Source: Comamonadaceae bacterium UBA4962
GTDB taxonomy: Bacteria; Pseudomonadota; Gammaproteobacteria; Burkholderiales; Burkholderiaceae_C
Assembly (NCBI GenBank): GCA_002397315.1
Contig: DHAE01000007.1
Span: 148,875-212,874 of the forward strand
DNA: 64,000 nucleotides
Direction: 5' to 3'
The translations under genes were made by a program, and so were the position numbers. The notes beneath the pieces are model-generated. The model made no database searches. It was not told where the DNA came from and saw only the letters and a list, made by a program, of their open reading frames with translations. Positions 7,563 through 15,795 of this stretch are shown here, piece after piece (the stretch's first letter is position 1; each line of letters starts with the position of its first letter).

Positions 7563-9383
7563 ATGCGCCCCCACGGCGACGTCGCCCCATCCCCTTCCCC
7601 TGCCGCAGCGCCTGCCGCGGAACCCGTCCGCAGCGACCGTGCCACGCTCGCCCGCCTGATTCCCTACCTGCTGCATTACCGCTGGCGCGTGCTCGCGGCG
7701 CTGGTGTTCGTGCTCTGCGCCAAGCTCGCGAACGTGGGGGTGCCGCTGCTGCTCAAGCGCATCGTGGATGCCATGGCGCCCGCACCCGGGGCGGCCACCG
7801 CGCTCGTGGTGGTGCCGGTCGCGCTGCTCGCGGCCTACGGGCTGCTGCGGCTCAGCACTTCGGTCTTCACCGAACTGCGTGAACTCGTCTTCGCCAAGGC
7901 CACCCAGGGCGCCGCGCGGCGCATCGCGCTGGAAACCTTCGAGCACCTGCATGCGCTGAGCCTGCGCTTCCACCTGGAGCGGCAGACGGGCGGAATGACG
8001 CGCGACATCGAACGCGGCGTGCGCGGTATCGAATCGCTGATCTCCTTCACGCTGTTCAACATCGGCGCCACGCTGCTCGAAGTGTTCCTCGTGCTCGCGG
8101 TGCTCGGGGGCAAGTTCGATCCGGTCTTCGCCTGGATCACGCTCGGCGCGCTGGGGTGCTACATCCTGTTCACCGTGCTGCTCACCGAATGGCGCACGCG
8201 CTTCCGCCGCGAGGCCAATGCCTTCGACTCCGCGGCCCACACGAAGGCAGTGGATTCGCTGCTGAACTACGAAACCGTGAAGTACTTCAACAACGAAGGC
8301 TTCGAGGTGCGGCGCTACGACGAAAGCCTGGAGCGCCTGCGCCGCGCGCGGCTCAAGAGCCAGACCTCGCTGTCGCTGCTCAACGCCGGGCAGCAGCTCA
8401 TCATCGCCACCGGCCTCGTGGCCATGCTGTGGCGCGCGGCCCAGGGCGTGGCCGACGGCCGCATGACGCTGGGCGATCTGGTCATGGTCAATGCCTTCAT
8501 GATCCAGCTCTACATTCCGCTCAACTTCCTGGGCGTGATCTACCGCGAGATCAAGCAGAGCCTGACCGACCTGGACAAGATGTTCACGCTCATGGACCGG
8601 CCGCAGGAAGTGCAGGACGCGCCCCAGGCGCCGCCGCTGCGCCTGGAGGGCGCCCCGGAGGTGCGCTTCGAGGCCGTGCACTTCGCCTACGAGCCCGCCC
8701 GGCCGATCCTGCACGGCGTGGATTTCACGATCCCCGCGGGCCGGACGGTGGCGGTGGTGGGCCCCTCGGGCTCGGGGAAATCCACGCTCGCCCGGCTGAT
8801 GTTCCGCTTCTACGACGTGCAGCAGGGCCGCATCGCGGTGGACGGGCAGGACATCCGGCAGGTCGCGCAGGAGAGCCTGCGCCGCAACGTGGGGGCCGTG
8901 CCGCAGGACACGGTGCTGTTCAACGAAAGCATCGGCTACAACATCGCCTACGGGCGGCCGGGCGCGTCGCAGCAGGAGATCGAGGCCGCGGCCCGCGCCG
9001 CGCGCATCCACGACTTCATCGCCGCGCTGCCCGCGGGCTACGCCACGCAGGTGGGCGAGCGCGGGCTCAAGCTGTCGGGCGGCGAGAAGCAGCGCGTGGC
9101 CATCGCCCGCACGCTGCTCAAGAACCCGCCGATCCTGGTGTTCGACGAGGCCACGTCCGCGCTCGATACGGCGAACGAGCGGGCCATCCAGGCCGAGCTG
9201 CGCAGCGCGGCCGAGGGCAAGACGGTGCTGGTCATCGCCCACCGCCTGTCGACGGTGGTCGATGCGCACGAGATCCTGGTGATGGACACGGGCCGCATCG
9301 TGGAGCGCGGCACCCATGCGCAGCTGCTGGCGCTGGAGGGCCGCTACGCGGACATGTGGCGCCAGCAGGCCCGCGAGGGCTGA
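7563..9383 (+). CDS. Atm1-like ABC exporter (fused membrane and ATPase domains)
   Basis: This 606-residue half-transporter has a six-helix type I exporter domain (about residues 30-330) and a C-terminal ATPase. The ATPase shows Walker A GPSGSGKST, signature LSGGEKQR, Walker B ILVFDEATSALD and the H-loop VIAHRLSTV. LLNYETVKYFNNE is typical of the Atm1/ABCB7/HMT1 subgroup, which moves glutathione-linked metal or sulfur compounds across the inner membrane. I chose ATG 7563; a TTG sits 9 bases upstream. Its presence in a genome with a full ISC operon fits an Atm1-like role, but the substrate is inferred from the family. Confidence 0.88.
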   Translation: MRPHGDVAPSPSPAAAPAAEPVRSDRATLARLIPYLLHYRWRVLAALVFVLCAKLANVGVPLLLKRIVDAMAPAPGAATALVVVPVALLAAYGLLRLSTSVFTELRELVFAKATQGAARRIALETFEHLHALSLRFHLERQTGGMTRDIERGVRGIESLISFTLFNIGATLLEVFLVLAVLGGKFDPVFAWITLGALGCYILFTVLLTEWRTRFRREANAFDSAAHTKAVDSLLNYETVKYFNNEGFEVRRYDESLERLRRARLKSQTSLSLLNAGQQLIIATGLVAMLWRAAQGVADGRMTLGDLVMVNAFMIQLYIPLNFLGVIYREIKQSLTDLDKMFTLMDRPQEVQDAPQAPPLRLEGAPEVRFEAVHFAYEPARPILHGVDFTIPAGRTVAVVGPSGSGKSTLARLMFRFYDVQQGRIAVDGQDIRQVAQESLRRNVGAVPQDTVLFNESIGYNIAYGRPGASQQEIEAAARAARIHDFIAALPAGYATQVGERGLKLSGGEKQRVAIARTLLKNPPILVFDEATSALDTANERAIQAELRSAAEGKTVLVIAHRLSTVVDAHEILVMDTGRIVERGTHAQLLALEGRYADMWRQQAREG

Positions 9384-9464
9384 TACGGATTCGCCTTCAA
9401 CCGTATAACGTCGTTGGTTCGCCTCGCCGTGCAGCGGCGGCGGAAGGCGCGCCGCCGCGCGGGA

Positions 9465-10496
9465 TCACTTGCGGGCCGACACGGCCTTTTCCGCCGCGTT
9501 CACCAGGTCCGCGCCGATCTGGCCCTTCCACTTCTCCACCACCGGGCGCGTGGCCTGCACGAAGGCCTGGCGCTCTTCGGGCGTCAGTTGGGTCACCGTC
9601 ACGCCGTGGCCGGCGATCTCCTTCAGCAGGGGCTTGTCGGCGCCTTCCAGACCCTTGCGGGCGATGGCGATCTCTTCCTTGCCCGCCTCGATCGCCGCCT
9701 GTTTCACGATTTCGCGGTCGGCCGGGGTCCAGCTGTTCCAGATGTCCTTGTTGACCACGAACACCAGCGGATCGTTCATGTAGTTCCACATCGTGACGTG
9801 CTTCTGCGCCACGGTGTAGAGCTTGGCGGCCATGTAGACCGACAGCGGGTTCTCCTGGCCGTCCACCGCGCCGCTGGCCATGGCGGGCTGGGCATCGGCC
9901 CAGCTCATCTGCGTGGGGTTGGCGCCCAGCGCGGTGAAGGTGTCGAGGAACAGCGGCGAGCCGACCACGCGGATCTTCATGCCCTTCAGGTCGGCCGGGC
10001 TCTTGATCGGGCGCTTGGAGTTGGAGATCTCGCGGTAGCCGTTCTCGCCCCAGGCGAGCGGCACGACGCCGGCTTTTTCGAGCGTCTGGAAGATGCTTTT
10101 GCCGACCTCGCCCTGCGTGACCGCGTCCACGGCCGCATAGTCGGGGAACAGGAAGGGCAGCGAGAAGAGGTTCAGCGCCTTCACCTGGGGCGACCAGTTG
10201 ATCGTCGAGCCCACGGCCATGTCGATCACGCCCTGGCGCAGCGCGCTGAATTCGCGCGTCTGGTCGCCCTGGATGAGCGAGACGCCCGGGTAGAGCTTGA
10301 TGTTGATGCGGCCCTGGGTGCGCTCGCGCACCTTGTTGGCCCAGAGCTCGCCGCCCTTGCCCCACGGGAAGGCGGTGCCCAGCACCAGCGACATGCGGTA
10401 TTCGCTCTTGTAGTTCTGCGCCGCGGCCGGGGCGGCAGTGAAGGCGAGGGCGGCGGCCGCCGCCACGGCGGTGGCGAGGAAGGTGCGCAGTTGCAT
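9465..10496 (-). CDS. dctP: TRAP transporter substrate-binding protein (DctP family)
   Basis: This 343-residue protein starts with a classical Sec signal peptide (MQLRTFLATAV to AAPAAAQ, about 27 residues) and has the DctP fold. Recognisable pieces are FPWGKGGELWANKVRERT, LPFLFPDYAAVDAV, GYREISNSKRP and the C-terminal FVVNKDIWNSW. It delivers a carboxylate ligand to the DctQM membrane complex. It is the last gene of a dctQ-dctM-dctP operon with a 50-base gap to dctM that holds a clear Shine-Dalgarno. The ligand may be a C4-dicarboxylate or another organic acid. Confidence 0.9.
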   Translation of the reverse strand: MQLRTFLATAVAAAAALAFTAAPAAAQNYKSEYRMSLVLGTAFPWGKGGELWANKVRERTQGRINIKLYPGVSLIQGDQTREFSALRQGVIDMAVGSTINWSPQVKALNLFSLPFLFPDYAAVDAVTQGEVGKSIFQTLEKAGVVPLAWGENGYREISNSKRPIKSPADLKGMKIRVVGSPLFLDTFTALGANPTQMSWADAQPAMASGAVDGQENPLSVYMAAKLYTVAQKHVTMWNYMNDPLVFVVNKDIWNSWTPADREIVKQAAIEAGKEEIAIARKGLEGADKPLLKEIAGHGVTVTQLTPEERQAFVQATRPVVEKWKGQIGADLVNAAEKAVSARK

Positions 10497-10546
10497 GGAT
10501 CGTCTCCTGTTCGTTATCGGGGGTTTGAGGAAAAGGCGCGCCACGC

Positions 10547-11845
10547 TCAGTAGCCCAGGCGCGCCGGCAGCCAGAGCGCCAGCTGCGGGAACGCGATGAC
10601 GGCCACCATCACGAGGAACATGGCCAGCAGCATCGGGCCGACCCAGCGCACGGTGGACTCCATGCGCACGCCCGCGATGCGGCACGACACCATCAGGTTC
10701 ACGGCCAGCGGCGGCGTGAACTGGCCGAGCGCCACCTTGAGCGTGAGGATCACGCCGAACCACACCGGGTCCCATTGGTAGTGCTGCATGATGGGCAGCA
10801 GCAACGGCACGAAGATCAGGAAGATCGAGATGCCGTCCAGGAACATGCCGACGGTGATCAGCAGCAGGATCAGCAGCGCGAGCACGCCGTATTCGCCGAG
10901 CCCCGAATGCACGATGGCGTTGGCGATCGGGTCGATCACGCCGAGCGTGGAGAGCGAGAACGCGAAGATGCCCGCGAGCGACACCACCAGCAGGATCACG
11001 GCCGAGAGTTCGCCCGCCTCGCGCAGGATGGTGTAGAGGTCGCGGAACCGGATGGTGCGGTGGATGCACATGCCCACGAAGAGGCCGTAGAACACGGCCA
11101 CCACGGCGGCTTCGGTGGGCGTGAACCAGCCCGCGCGCATGCCGCCCAGGATCAGCACCGGCGCCGCCAGGCCCCAGGAGGCCTCGCGCAGGCTCTTCCA
11201 GAAGGGCGGGCGGGGCATCGAGGCTTCGAGCGCGCCCATCCGGTGGCGGCGCGCCAGCCACACGGCCGGCACGATCAGCGCGATGCCGGCCAGCACGCCG
11301 GGCACCATGCCGGCCGCGAACAGCGCGGGTACCGAGGCGCCGGGCACCAGCACCGAATAGATGATGAAGGCGACCGACGGCGGGATCAGGATGTCGGTGG
11401 CCGCGGCCGCGCCGACCACGCTGGCCGAGAACGAGCCGGGGTAGCCCGCGCGCGACATCGCGGCGATCATCACCCCGCCCACGGCGGCCGCGTTGGCGGG
11501 GCCCGAACCCGAGATGCCGCCGAGGAACATCGCCACGGCGATGGCCACCAGCGGCAGCATGCCCGGGCCGCGCCCGACGATCGCCACCGCGAAGTTCACG
11601 AGCCGCAGCGCCACGCCCGAGCGGTCGAAGATCGAACCGACCAGCACGAACATCGGGATCGCGAGCAGCGGGTACTTGCCGAGCCCGGCATAGAAGTTCT
11701 GCGGTACCGCGAGCAGGCCGAACCAGGGCGTCTCGGCATTCGCGATCGCGATGGCGGCGGTGCCGGCCAGGCCCAGGGCGGCGCCGATCGGCACGCCGAC
11801 GATCATCATGCCGAGGAAGATGGCGAAGAGCAGGGCGGCGATCAT
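10547..11845 (-). CDS. dctM: TRAP transporter large permease (DctM family)
   Basis: The 432-residue DctM subunit is almost wholly hydrophobic with about 12 membrane segments. Family landmarks include YPLLAIPMFVLVGSIFDRSGVA, GGISGSGPANAAAVGGVMIAAM and AATDILIPPSVAFIIYSVLVPGAS. It forms the Na+-coupled transport channel with DctQ. The start at 11845 overlaps the dctQ stop by 4 bases (ATGA), which points to translational coupling. The length is normal for the family. Confidence 0.92.
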   Translation of the reverse strand: MIAALLFAIFLGMMIVGVPIGAALGLAGTAAIAIANAETPWFGLLAVPQNFYAGLGKYPLLAIPMFVLVGSIFDRSGVALRLVNFAVAIVGRGPGMLPLVAIAVAMFLGGISGSGPANAAAVGGVMIAAMSRAGYPGSFSASVVGAAAATDILIPPSVAFIIYSVLVPGASVPALFAAGMVPGVLAGIALIVPAVWLARRHRMGALEASMPRPPFWKSLREASWGLAAPVLILGGMRAGWFTPTEAAVVAVFYGLFVGMCIHRTIRFRDLYTILREAGELSAVILLVVSLAGIFAFSLSTLGVIDPIANAIVHSGLGEYGVLALLILLLITVGMFLDGISIFLIFVPLLLPIMQHYQWDPVWFGVILTLKVALGQFTPPLAVNLMVSCRIAGVRMESTVRWVGPMLLAMFLVMVAVIAFPQLALWLPARLGY

Positions 11846-12453
11846 GGCCGCGACTCCAGCTCGGCGGCCCGGCGGGCCTGGCGGCGGAAGAGCCCGATCG
11901 CGCGCACGGTGATCAGCGCCGAGAGCACGGGCAGCCAGATGGAGTACCACCACTGCGGCACCCCGATGCCCGGCGACGTCTCGCCGAAGCGCCAGTCGTC
12001 CCACGTCACGCGCGCGCTCAGCACCGCGATGCCGCCGAACAGCACCGCGACCGCGAGCGCCCCGAAGAGGGCGAGGCGGCGCCGGCGCGCGGGGGAGCCG
12101 CCCTCGGCGAAGTATTCGATGCGGATGTGCACGTCGCGTGCCACCGCGGCCGAACCGGCCACGAGCGCGAGCACGATCATCAGGAAGACCGAGATCTCTT
12201 CGGTCCAGGCGAAGGACGAATTGGTGAAGTAGCGCACCAGCACGTTGGCGAACGTGATGAGCGCCAGCAGCGCCATCACGGCGACGGTCAGGCCGTCTTC
12301 GAGCCGCAGCGAGCGTTCGGTCGCGGGGTCCGCGGGGGGAGGGGCGGCCACGGAGGCGGCGGAGGCGGCGGATGCGGCGGCGGAAGCGTCGGCTTCTGCG
12401 CCGGGAGGCAGGGAGGCGGGCATGAAGGGGCGGCGGACGGACGAAAGGGACAT
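11842..12453 (-). CDS. dctQ: TRAP transporter small permease (DctQ family)
   Basis: This gives a 203-residue protein with four predicted membrane helices typical of DctQ, including the segments VAVMALLALITFANVLVRYF and ISVFLMIVLALVAGSAAV, and the family motif FAWTEEIS between helices 1 and 2. The N-terminal ~45 residues are an Ala/Pro-rich extension before the first helix, longer than usual. The start is uncertain: an in-frame GTG at 12483 and a later ATG at 12423 are alternatives, and none has a strong ribosome site. It is first in the operon and divergent from the LysR gene. Confidence 0.82.
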   Translation of the reverse strand: MSLSSVRRPFMPASLPPGAEADASAAASAASAASVAAPPPADPATERSLRLEDGLTVAVMALLALITFANVLVRYFTNSSFAWTEEISVFLMIVLALVAGSAAVARDVHIRIEYFAEGGSPARRRRLALFGALAVAVLFGGIAVLSARVTWDDWRFGETSPGIGVPQWWYSIWLPVLSALITVRAIGLFRRQARRAAELESRP

Positions 12454-12581
12454 CGGCGGTCCGGTGTCCGCGGCGTGGTGCACCCCGGGCTGGACGGTCA
12501 GCGCGCCGGATGGGCGCAGCCGTTATTGTGCAACCGGATGTGTGCCGCGCCGGTGCAGGGTTTCCCGGAGGAGGGCGCGAC

Positions 12582-12608
12582 CGTGCCGCAGCGTGCCGTA
12601 CCGTGCCG
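12582..12608 (+). promoter_or_regulatory. Phased CGTGCCG direct repeats, candidate LysR operator
   Basis: CGTGCCG occurs at 12582, 12592 and 12602, exactly 10 bases apart, on one face of the helix. The repeats lie in the 150-base gap between divergent dctQ and the LysR gene, just upstream of a GATAAT -10-like element (12621-12626). A role as operator for the LysR protein is inferred from position and periodicity. Confidence 0.4.
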
Positions 12609-12632
12609 TGCGGCCGCGCTGATAATGCGGGC

Positions 12633-13571
12633 ATGGAAACCAAGTGGCTCGAGGACTTTGTCAGCCTCGCGGAGACGCGCAGCTTCAGCCGGTCGGCGCA
12701 ATTGCGGCACGTGACCCAGCCCGCATTCTCGCGGCGCATCCAGGCGCTCGAGGCCTGGGCCGGGACCGACCTCGTGGACCGCAGCTCCTACCCCACCCGG
12801 CTCACGCCGGCGGGCAAGACGCTGTACGAGGAAGCGCTCGACGTGTTGCAGTCGCTGCAGAACACCCGCGCCATGCTGCGCGCGCACACCAGCGCCGACA
12901 AGGACATGGTCGAGTTCGCCGTGCCCCACACGCTGGCGTTCACGTTCTTCCCCGCGTGGCTCTCCAGCCTGCGCGAGCGGTTCGGGCCCGTGAAGAGCCG
13001 GCTCATCGCGCTCAACGTGCACGACGCCGTATTGCGGCTCGTGGAAGGCGGCTGCGACCTGCTGATTGCCTACCACCATCCCTCGCAGCCGCTGCAGCTG
13101 GATTCCGACCGCTACGAGATGATCACGCTCGGGCAGGAGATCCTCTCGCCCTACTCGCGCGCCGACGGCGAGGGGCGCCCGATCCATGCGCTGCCGGGCG
13201 AGCCGGGACAGCCGCTGCCCTACCTCGGGTATGCGCCGGGTGCGTACCTGGGCCGCGTGACGGAGCTGATCCTCAAGCAGTCCGGCACACCGATCCACCT
13301 CGACCGGGTGTACGAGACCGACATGGCCGAGGGCCTGAAGGCCATGGCCCTCGAAGGCCATGGCGTGGCCTTCCTGCCGCACAGCGCGGTGAAGAAGGAA
13401 TTGCGCTCCCGCCGCCTGGTGAGCGCGGTGCGGGACGGCATGCACGACATGCAGATGTCCATGGAGGTGCGCGCCTACCGCCAGAAGCCTTCCGCCAAGG
13501 ACCGTGCCAAGGGCACGGCAGAAGCGCTGTGGGTGTACCTGCAGGCCCATGGCACGGACAAGCCGGTCTGA
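12633..13571 (+). CDS. LysR family transcriptional regulator
   Basis: The 312-residue protein has an N-terminal winged helix-turn-helix (residues 1-60, LAETRSFSRSAQLRHVTQPAFSRRIQALE) and a C-terminal co-inducer domain beginning near residue 90. The helix segment with AFSRRIQALE is typical of the family. It is divergent from the TRAP operon and probably controls it in response to the transported acid. The ATG at 12633 lies 6 bases after a GATAAT box, so the transcript may be leaderless; no Shine-Dalgarno is visible. The 170 bases downstream hold only the palindrome described separately. Confidence 0.9.
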   Translation: METKWLEDFVSLAETRSFSRSAQLRHVTQPAFSRRIQALEAWAGTDLVDRSSYPTRLTPAGKTLYEEALDVLQSLQNTRAMLRAHTSADKDMVEFAVPHTLAFTFFPAWLSSLRERFGPVKSRLIALNVHDAVLRLVEGGCDLLIAYHHPSQPLQLDSDRYEMITLGQEILSPYSRADGEGRPIHALPGEPGQPLPYLGYAPGAYLGRVTELILKQSGTPIHLDRVYETDMAEGLKAMALEGHGVAFLPHSAVKKELRSRRLVSAVRDGMHDMQMSMEVRAYRQKPSAKDRAKGTAEALWVYLQAHGTDKPV

Positions 13572-13669
13572 TTCGGGTGGGCCGCGTTATGCATGGATTG
13601 CATGAAGGCGGCTGTCAATCGGCATTGGAAAGCGGGGAGGTCAGGACGTACAGTCGCGGCCAGCTCCAT

Positions 13670-13691
13670 ACGGCAGTTACTGAACTGCCGT
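13670..13691. repeat. 22-bp perfect palindrome upstream of a solute-binding protein gene
   Basis: Arms ACGGCAGTT and AACTGCCGT flank ACTG. A run of As, not Ts, follows on the plus strand, so it is not a normal terminator for the LysR gene. It may be an operator for the binding-protein gene that begins 51 bases downstream. Confidence 0.5.
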
Positions 13692-13741
13692 CGAAAAAAG
13701 AGAGCCGCGGCCGGCGCGCTTCTTGCATCGGACCGTATTCC

Positions 13742-14647
13742 ATGACGAGACAAACCATGAATCCTGTTCGCCCCTGGCGGGCCCTCCTGGGCACGGCCGT
13801 CCTCTGCTGTGCCGCGGCCTCCCCGGCGGGAGTGCTCGATCGCGTCGCCTCGGGCGGCAAGCTGGTGGTGGCCTACCGCAGCGAGGCGTCGCCCTTCGCG
13901 TTCACGGATGCCGGCGGGCGGCCCGCGGGCTATGCGGTCGAACTGTGCCAGCACATGGCGGAAGCGGTGCGCCGCAAGACCGGCCGCAAGGACATGGACA
14001 TCGCCTACGTTCCCGTGAACCTGGGCAACCGCATCGATACGATCGTCCAGGGCCGGGCCGATCTCGAGTGCGGTTCCACCACCAACAACGCCGAGCGCCG
14101 CCAGACCGTGGCGTTCACGATTCCGCACTTCATCACCGGCACGCGCCTGCTGGTCAAGGCCTCCAGTCCGATCGAACGCATCGAGGACATGTCGGGCCGC
14201 AAGCTCGTCTCCACCCGCGGCACGACGGCGCTGCGGGCCGTGCAGCAGCTCAACCGCGAGCGCGTGCTGCAGATCACCGTGCTCGAGTCACCGGACGACC
14301 GCAGCGCCGTCGAGATGGTGGACCGGGGCGAGGCCGACGCGTTCGCCATGGACGACGTGCTGCTCTACGCGTTCGCGGCCGACCGGCCCGATCCCAAGTC
14401 GCTCAAGGTGGTCGGCAAGTTCGTCACCGCCGAGGCGCTGGCGATCATGCTGCCCAAGGGCGACCCGGATTTCAAGAAGGTGGTGGACGACGAGATGCGC
14501 CGGCTGATCTCCAGCCGCGACATCTACCCCATCTACGAGCGCTGGTTCACCCGGCCGGTCCCGCCGGCCAACCGGGCACTGAACTTGCCTGTCAGCTATC
14601 TGCTGCGGGAATTCTGGAAATATCCCTCGGACCAGGTGCCGTTCTGA
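13742..14647 (+). CDS. Amino-acid ABC transporter periplasmic binding protein (solitary GltI paralogue)
   Basis: This 301-residue protein is a family 3 (PF00497-type) solute-binding protein. It has a signal peptide ending near ASPAG, then GKLVVAYRSEASPFAFTDAGG, the ECGSTTNN motif shared with the glutamate/aspartate receptor GltI, and a C-terminal YPIYERWFTRPVPP segment. It probably binds an acidic or polar amino acid. No permease genes belong to it directly; it lies 119 bases upstream of gltI and may share that system's membrane parts. A second ATG at 13757 is an alternative start. No strong Shine-Dalgarno favours either. Confidence 0.85.
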   Translation: MTRQTMNPVRPWRALLGTAVLCCAAASPAGVLDRVASGGKLVVAYRSEASPFAFTDAGGRPAGYAVELCQHMAEAVRRKTGRKDMDIAYVPVNLGNRIDTIVQGRADLECGSTTNNAERRQTVAFTIPHFITGTRLLVKASSPIERIEDMSGRKLVSTRGTTALRAVQQLNRERVLQITVLESPDDRSAVEMVDRGEADAFAMDDVLLYAFAADRPDPKSLKVVGKFVTAEALAIMLPKGDPDFKKVVDDEMRRLISSRDIYPIYERWFTRPVPPANRALNLPVSYLLREFWKYPSDQVPF

Positions 14648-14697
14648 CGCGGGCTTGCGGCCCACGCGTTTTCCCCATTCGGGATATTCCCTGCAAC

Positions 14698-14711
14698 GGC
14701 AAGTGCCTTGC
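14698..14711 (+). promoter_or_regulatory. Candidate sigma-54 (RpoN) promoter of gltIJKL
   Basis: The sequence CGGCAAG-TGCC-TTGC matches the -24/-12 layout: GG and GC are exactly 10 bases apart and TTGC is complete. The start would fall near 14723, giving a leader of about 45 bases to the gltI ATG. The same bases also form an imperfect hairpin (GCAAG/CTTGC). Glutamate uptake operons of pseudomonads are known to be RpoN-dependent, which supports but does not prove the call. Confidence 0.45.
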
Positions 14712-14766
14712 GGGCGTCTATCTAGAATGACCCCTTCCCTTGTATCCATAAGCTAAGGAGATAGTG

Positions 14767-15669
14767 ATGAAGAAACAATTGTTGGCAGTTGCCGTGATGG
14801 CCCTGGCCGCAGGCAGCGCGTTCGCCCAGTCGAACGACACGCTGGCCAAGATCAAGGCCTCCGGCACCATCACCGAAGGCGTGCGCGAGTCGTCCGGTCT
14901 CTCCTATACCCTGGGCGACGGCAAGTACACCGGCTTCCACTACGACGTGTGCGCCCACGTGATCGCCGATGTGCAGAAGCAGCTCGGCCTCGCCAAGCTG
15001 GAAACCAAGTACCAGCCCGTGACGTCGCAGAACCGCATTCCGCTGGTGCAGAACGGCACGGTGGACATCGAGTGCGGCTCCACCACCAACAACCAGGCCC
15101 GCCAGAAGGACGTGGCCTTCGCCGTGACCACCTACGTGGAAGAAGTGCGCATCGCCACCAAGGCCAATTCCGGCATCACCGGCATCAAGGATCTGAACGG
15201 CAAGACCATCGCCACCACCACCGGCACCACATCGGTGCAGACCCTGCGCAAGAACAAGCGCGCCGACGGCCTGACGTTCAAGGAAGTCTTCGGCAAGGAC
15301 CACTCCGACAGCTTCCTGCTGCTGGAATCCGGCCGTGCCGACGCCTTCATCATGGACGGCTCCATCCTGGCCGCCAACATTGCCAAGTCCAAGGCTCCCA
15401 ACGATTTCAAGATCGTCGGCGAGACGCTGAGCGTGGAACCCATCGCCATCATGATCCGCAAGGACGACCCGGCCTTCAAGAAGGCCGTGGACGACAGCCT
15501 GAAGGGCATGATGAAGTCGGGCGAGATGGCCAAGCTCTACGACAAGTGGTTCATGCAGCCGATTCCTCCGAACAACGTGAAGATCGGCCTGCCCGCCAGC
15601 GAAGCCACCAAGGCCGCCTGGGCGAACCCCAACGACAAGCCCATGGAAGAGTACACGCTGAAGGATTGA
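14767..15669 (+). CDS. gltI: Glutamate/aspartate ABC transporter periplasmic binding protein
   Basis: The 300-residue GltI-type receptor has a clear signal peptide (MKKQLLAVAVMALAAGSAFA) and the family landmarks GYHYDVCAHV-like GFHYDVCAHV, IECGSTTNN, TTTGTTSVQTLR and DKWFMQPIPP. It captures L-glutamate/L-aspartate in the periplasm for the GltJKL complex encoded immediately downstream. AAGGAG at 14755-14760 fits the ATG at 14767 better than the GTG one codon upstream. A strong hairpin terminator after the stop should leave this mRNA more abundant than the permease mRNA. Confidence 0.93.
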   Translation: MKKQLLAVAVMALAAGSAFAQSNDTLAKIKASGTITEGVRESSGLSYTLGDGKYTGFHYDVCAHVIADVQKQLGLAKLETKYQPVTSQNRIPLVQNGTVDIECGSTTNNQARQKDVAFAVTTYVEEVRIATKANSGITGIKDLNGKTIATTTGTTSVQTLRKNKRADGLTFKEVFGKDHSDSFLLLESGRADAFIMDGSILAANIAKSKAPNDFKIVGETLSVEPIAIMIRKDDPAFKKAVDDSLKGMMKSGEMAKLYDKWFMQPIPPNNVKIGLPASEATKAAWANPNDKPMEEYTLKD

Positions 15670-15695
15670 TGCGTACGGACGTGTCCGGCCCCGCG

Positions 15696-15726
15696 AACGC
15701 CCACCTTGCCGGTGGGCGTTTGTTTG
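15696..15726 (+). terminator. Intrinsic terminator/attenuator between gltI and gltJ
   Basis: A perfect 10-bp stem, AACGCCCACC with GGTGGGCGTT, closes a 5-base loop and is followed by TGTTTGT. Its place between the receptor and membrane genes suggests partial read-through rather than a full operon end. Confidence 0.7.
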
Positions 15727-15795
15727 TCGCCCCGCGGGGGCGGGGCGGACCGTCGCAGGATTTCAGGACGTAAGACGATTTGAGAAGGAATTCCC

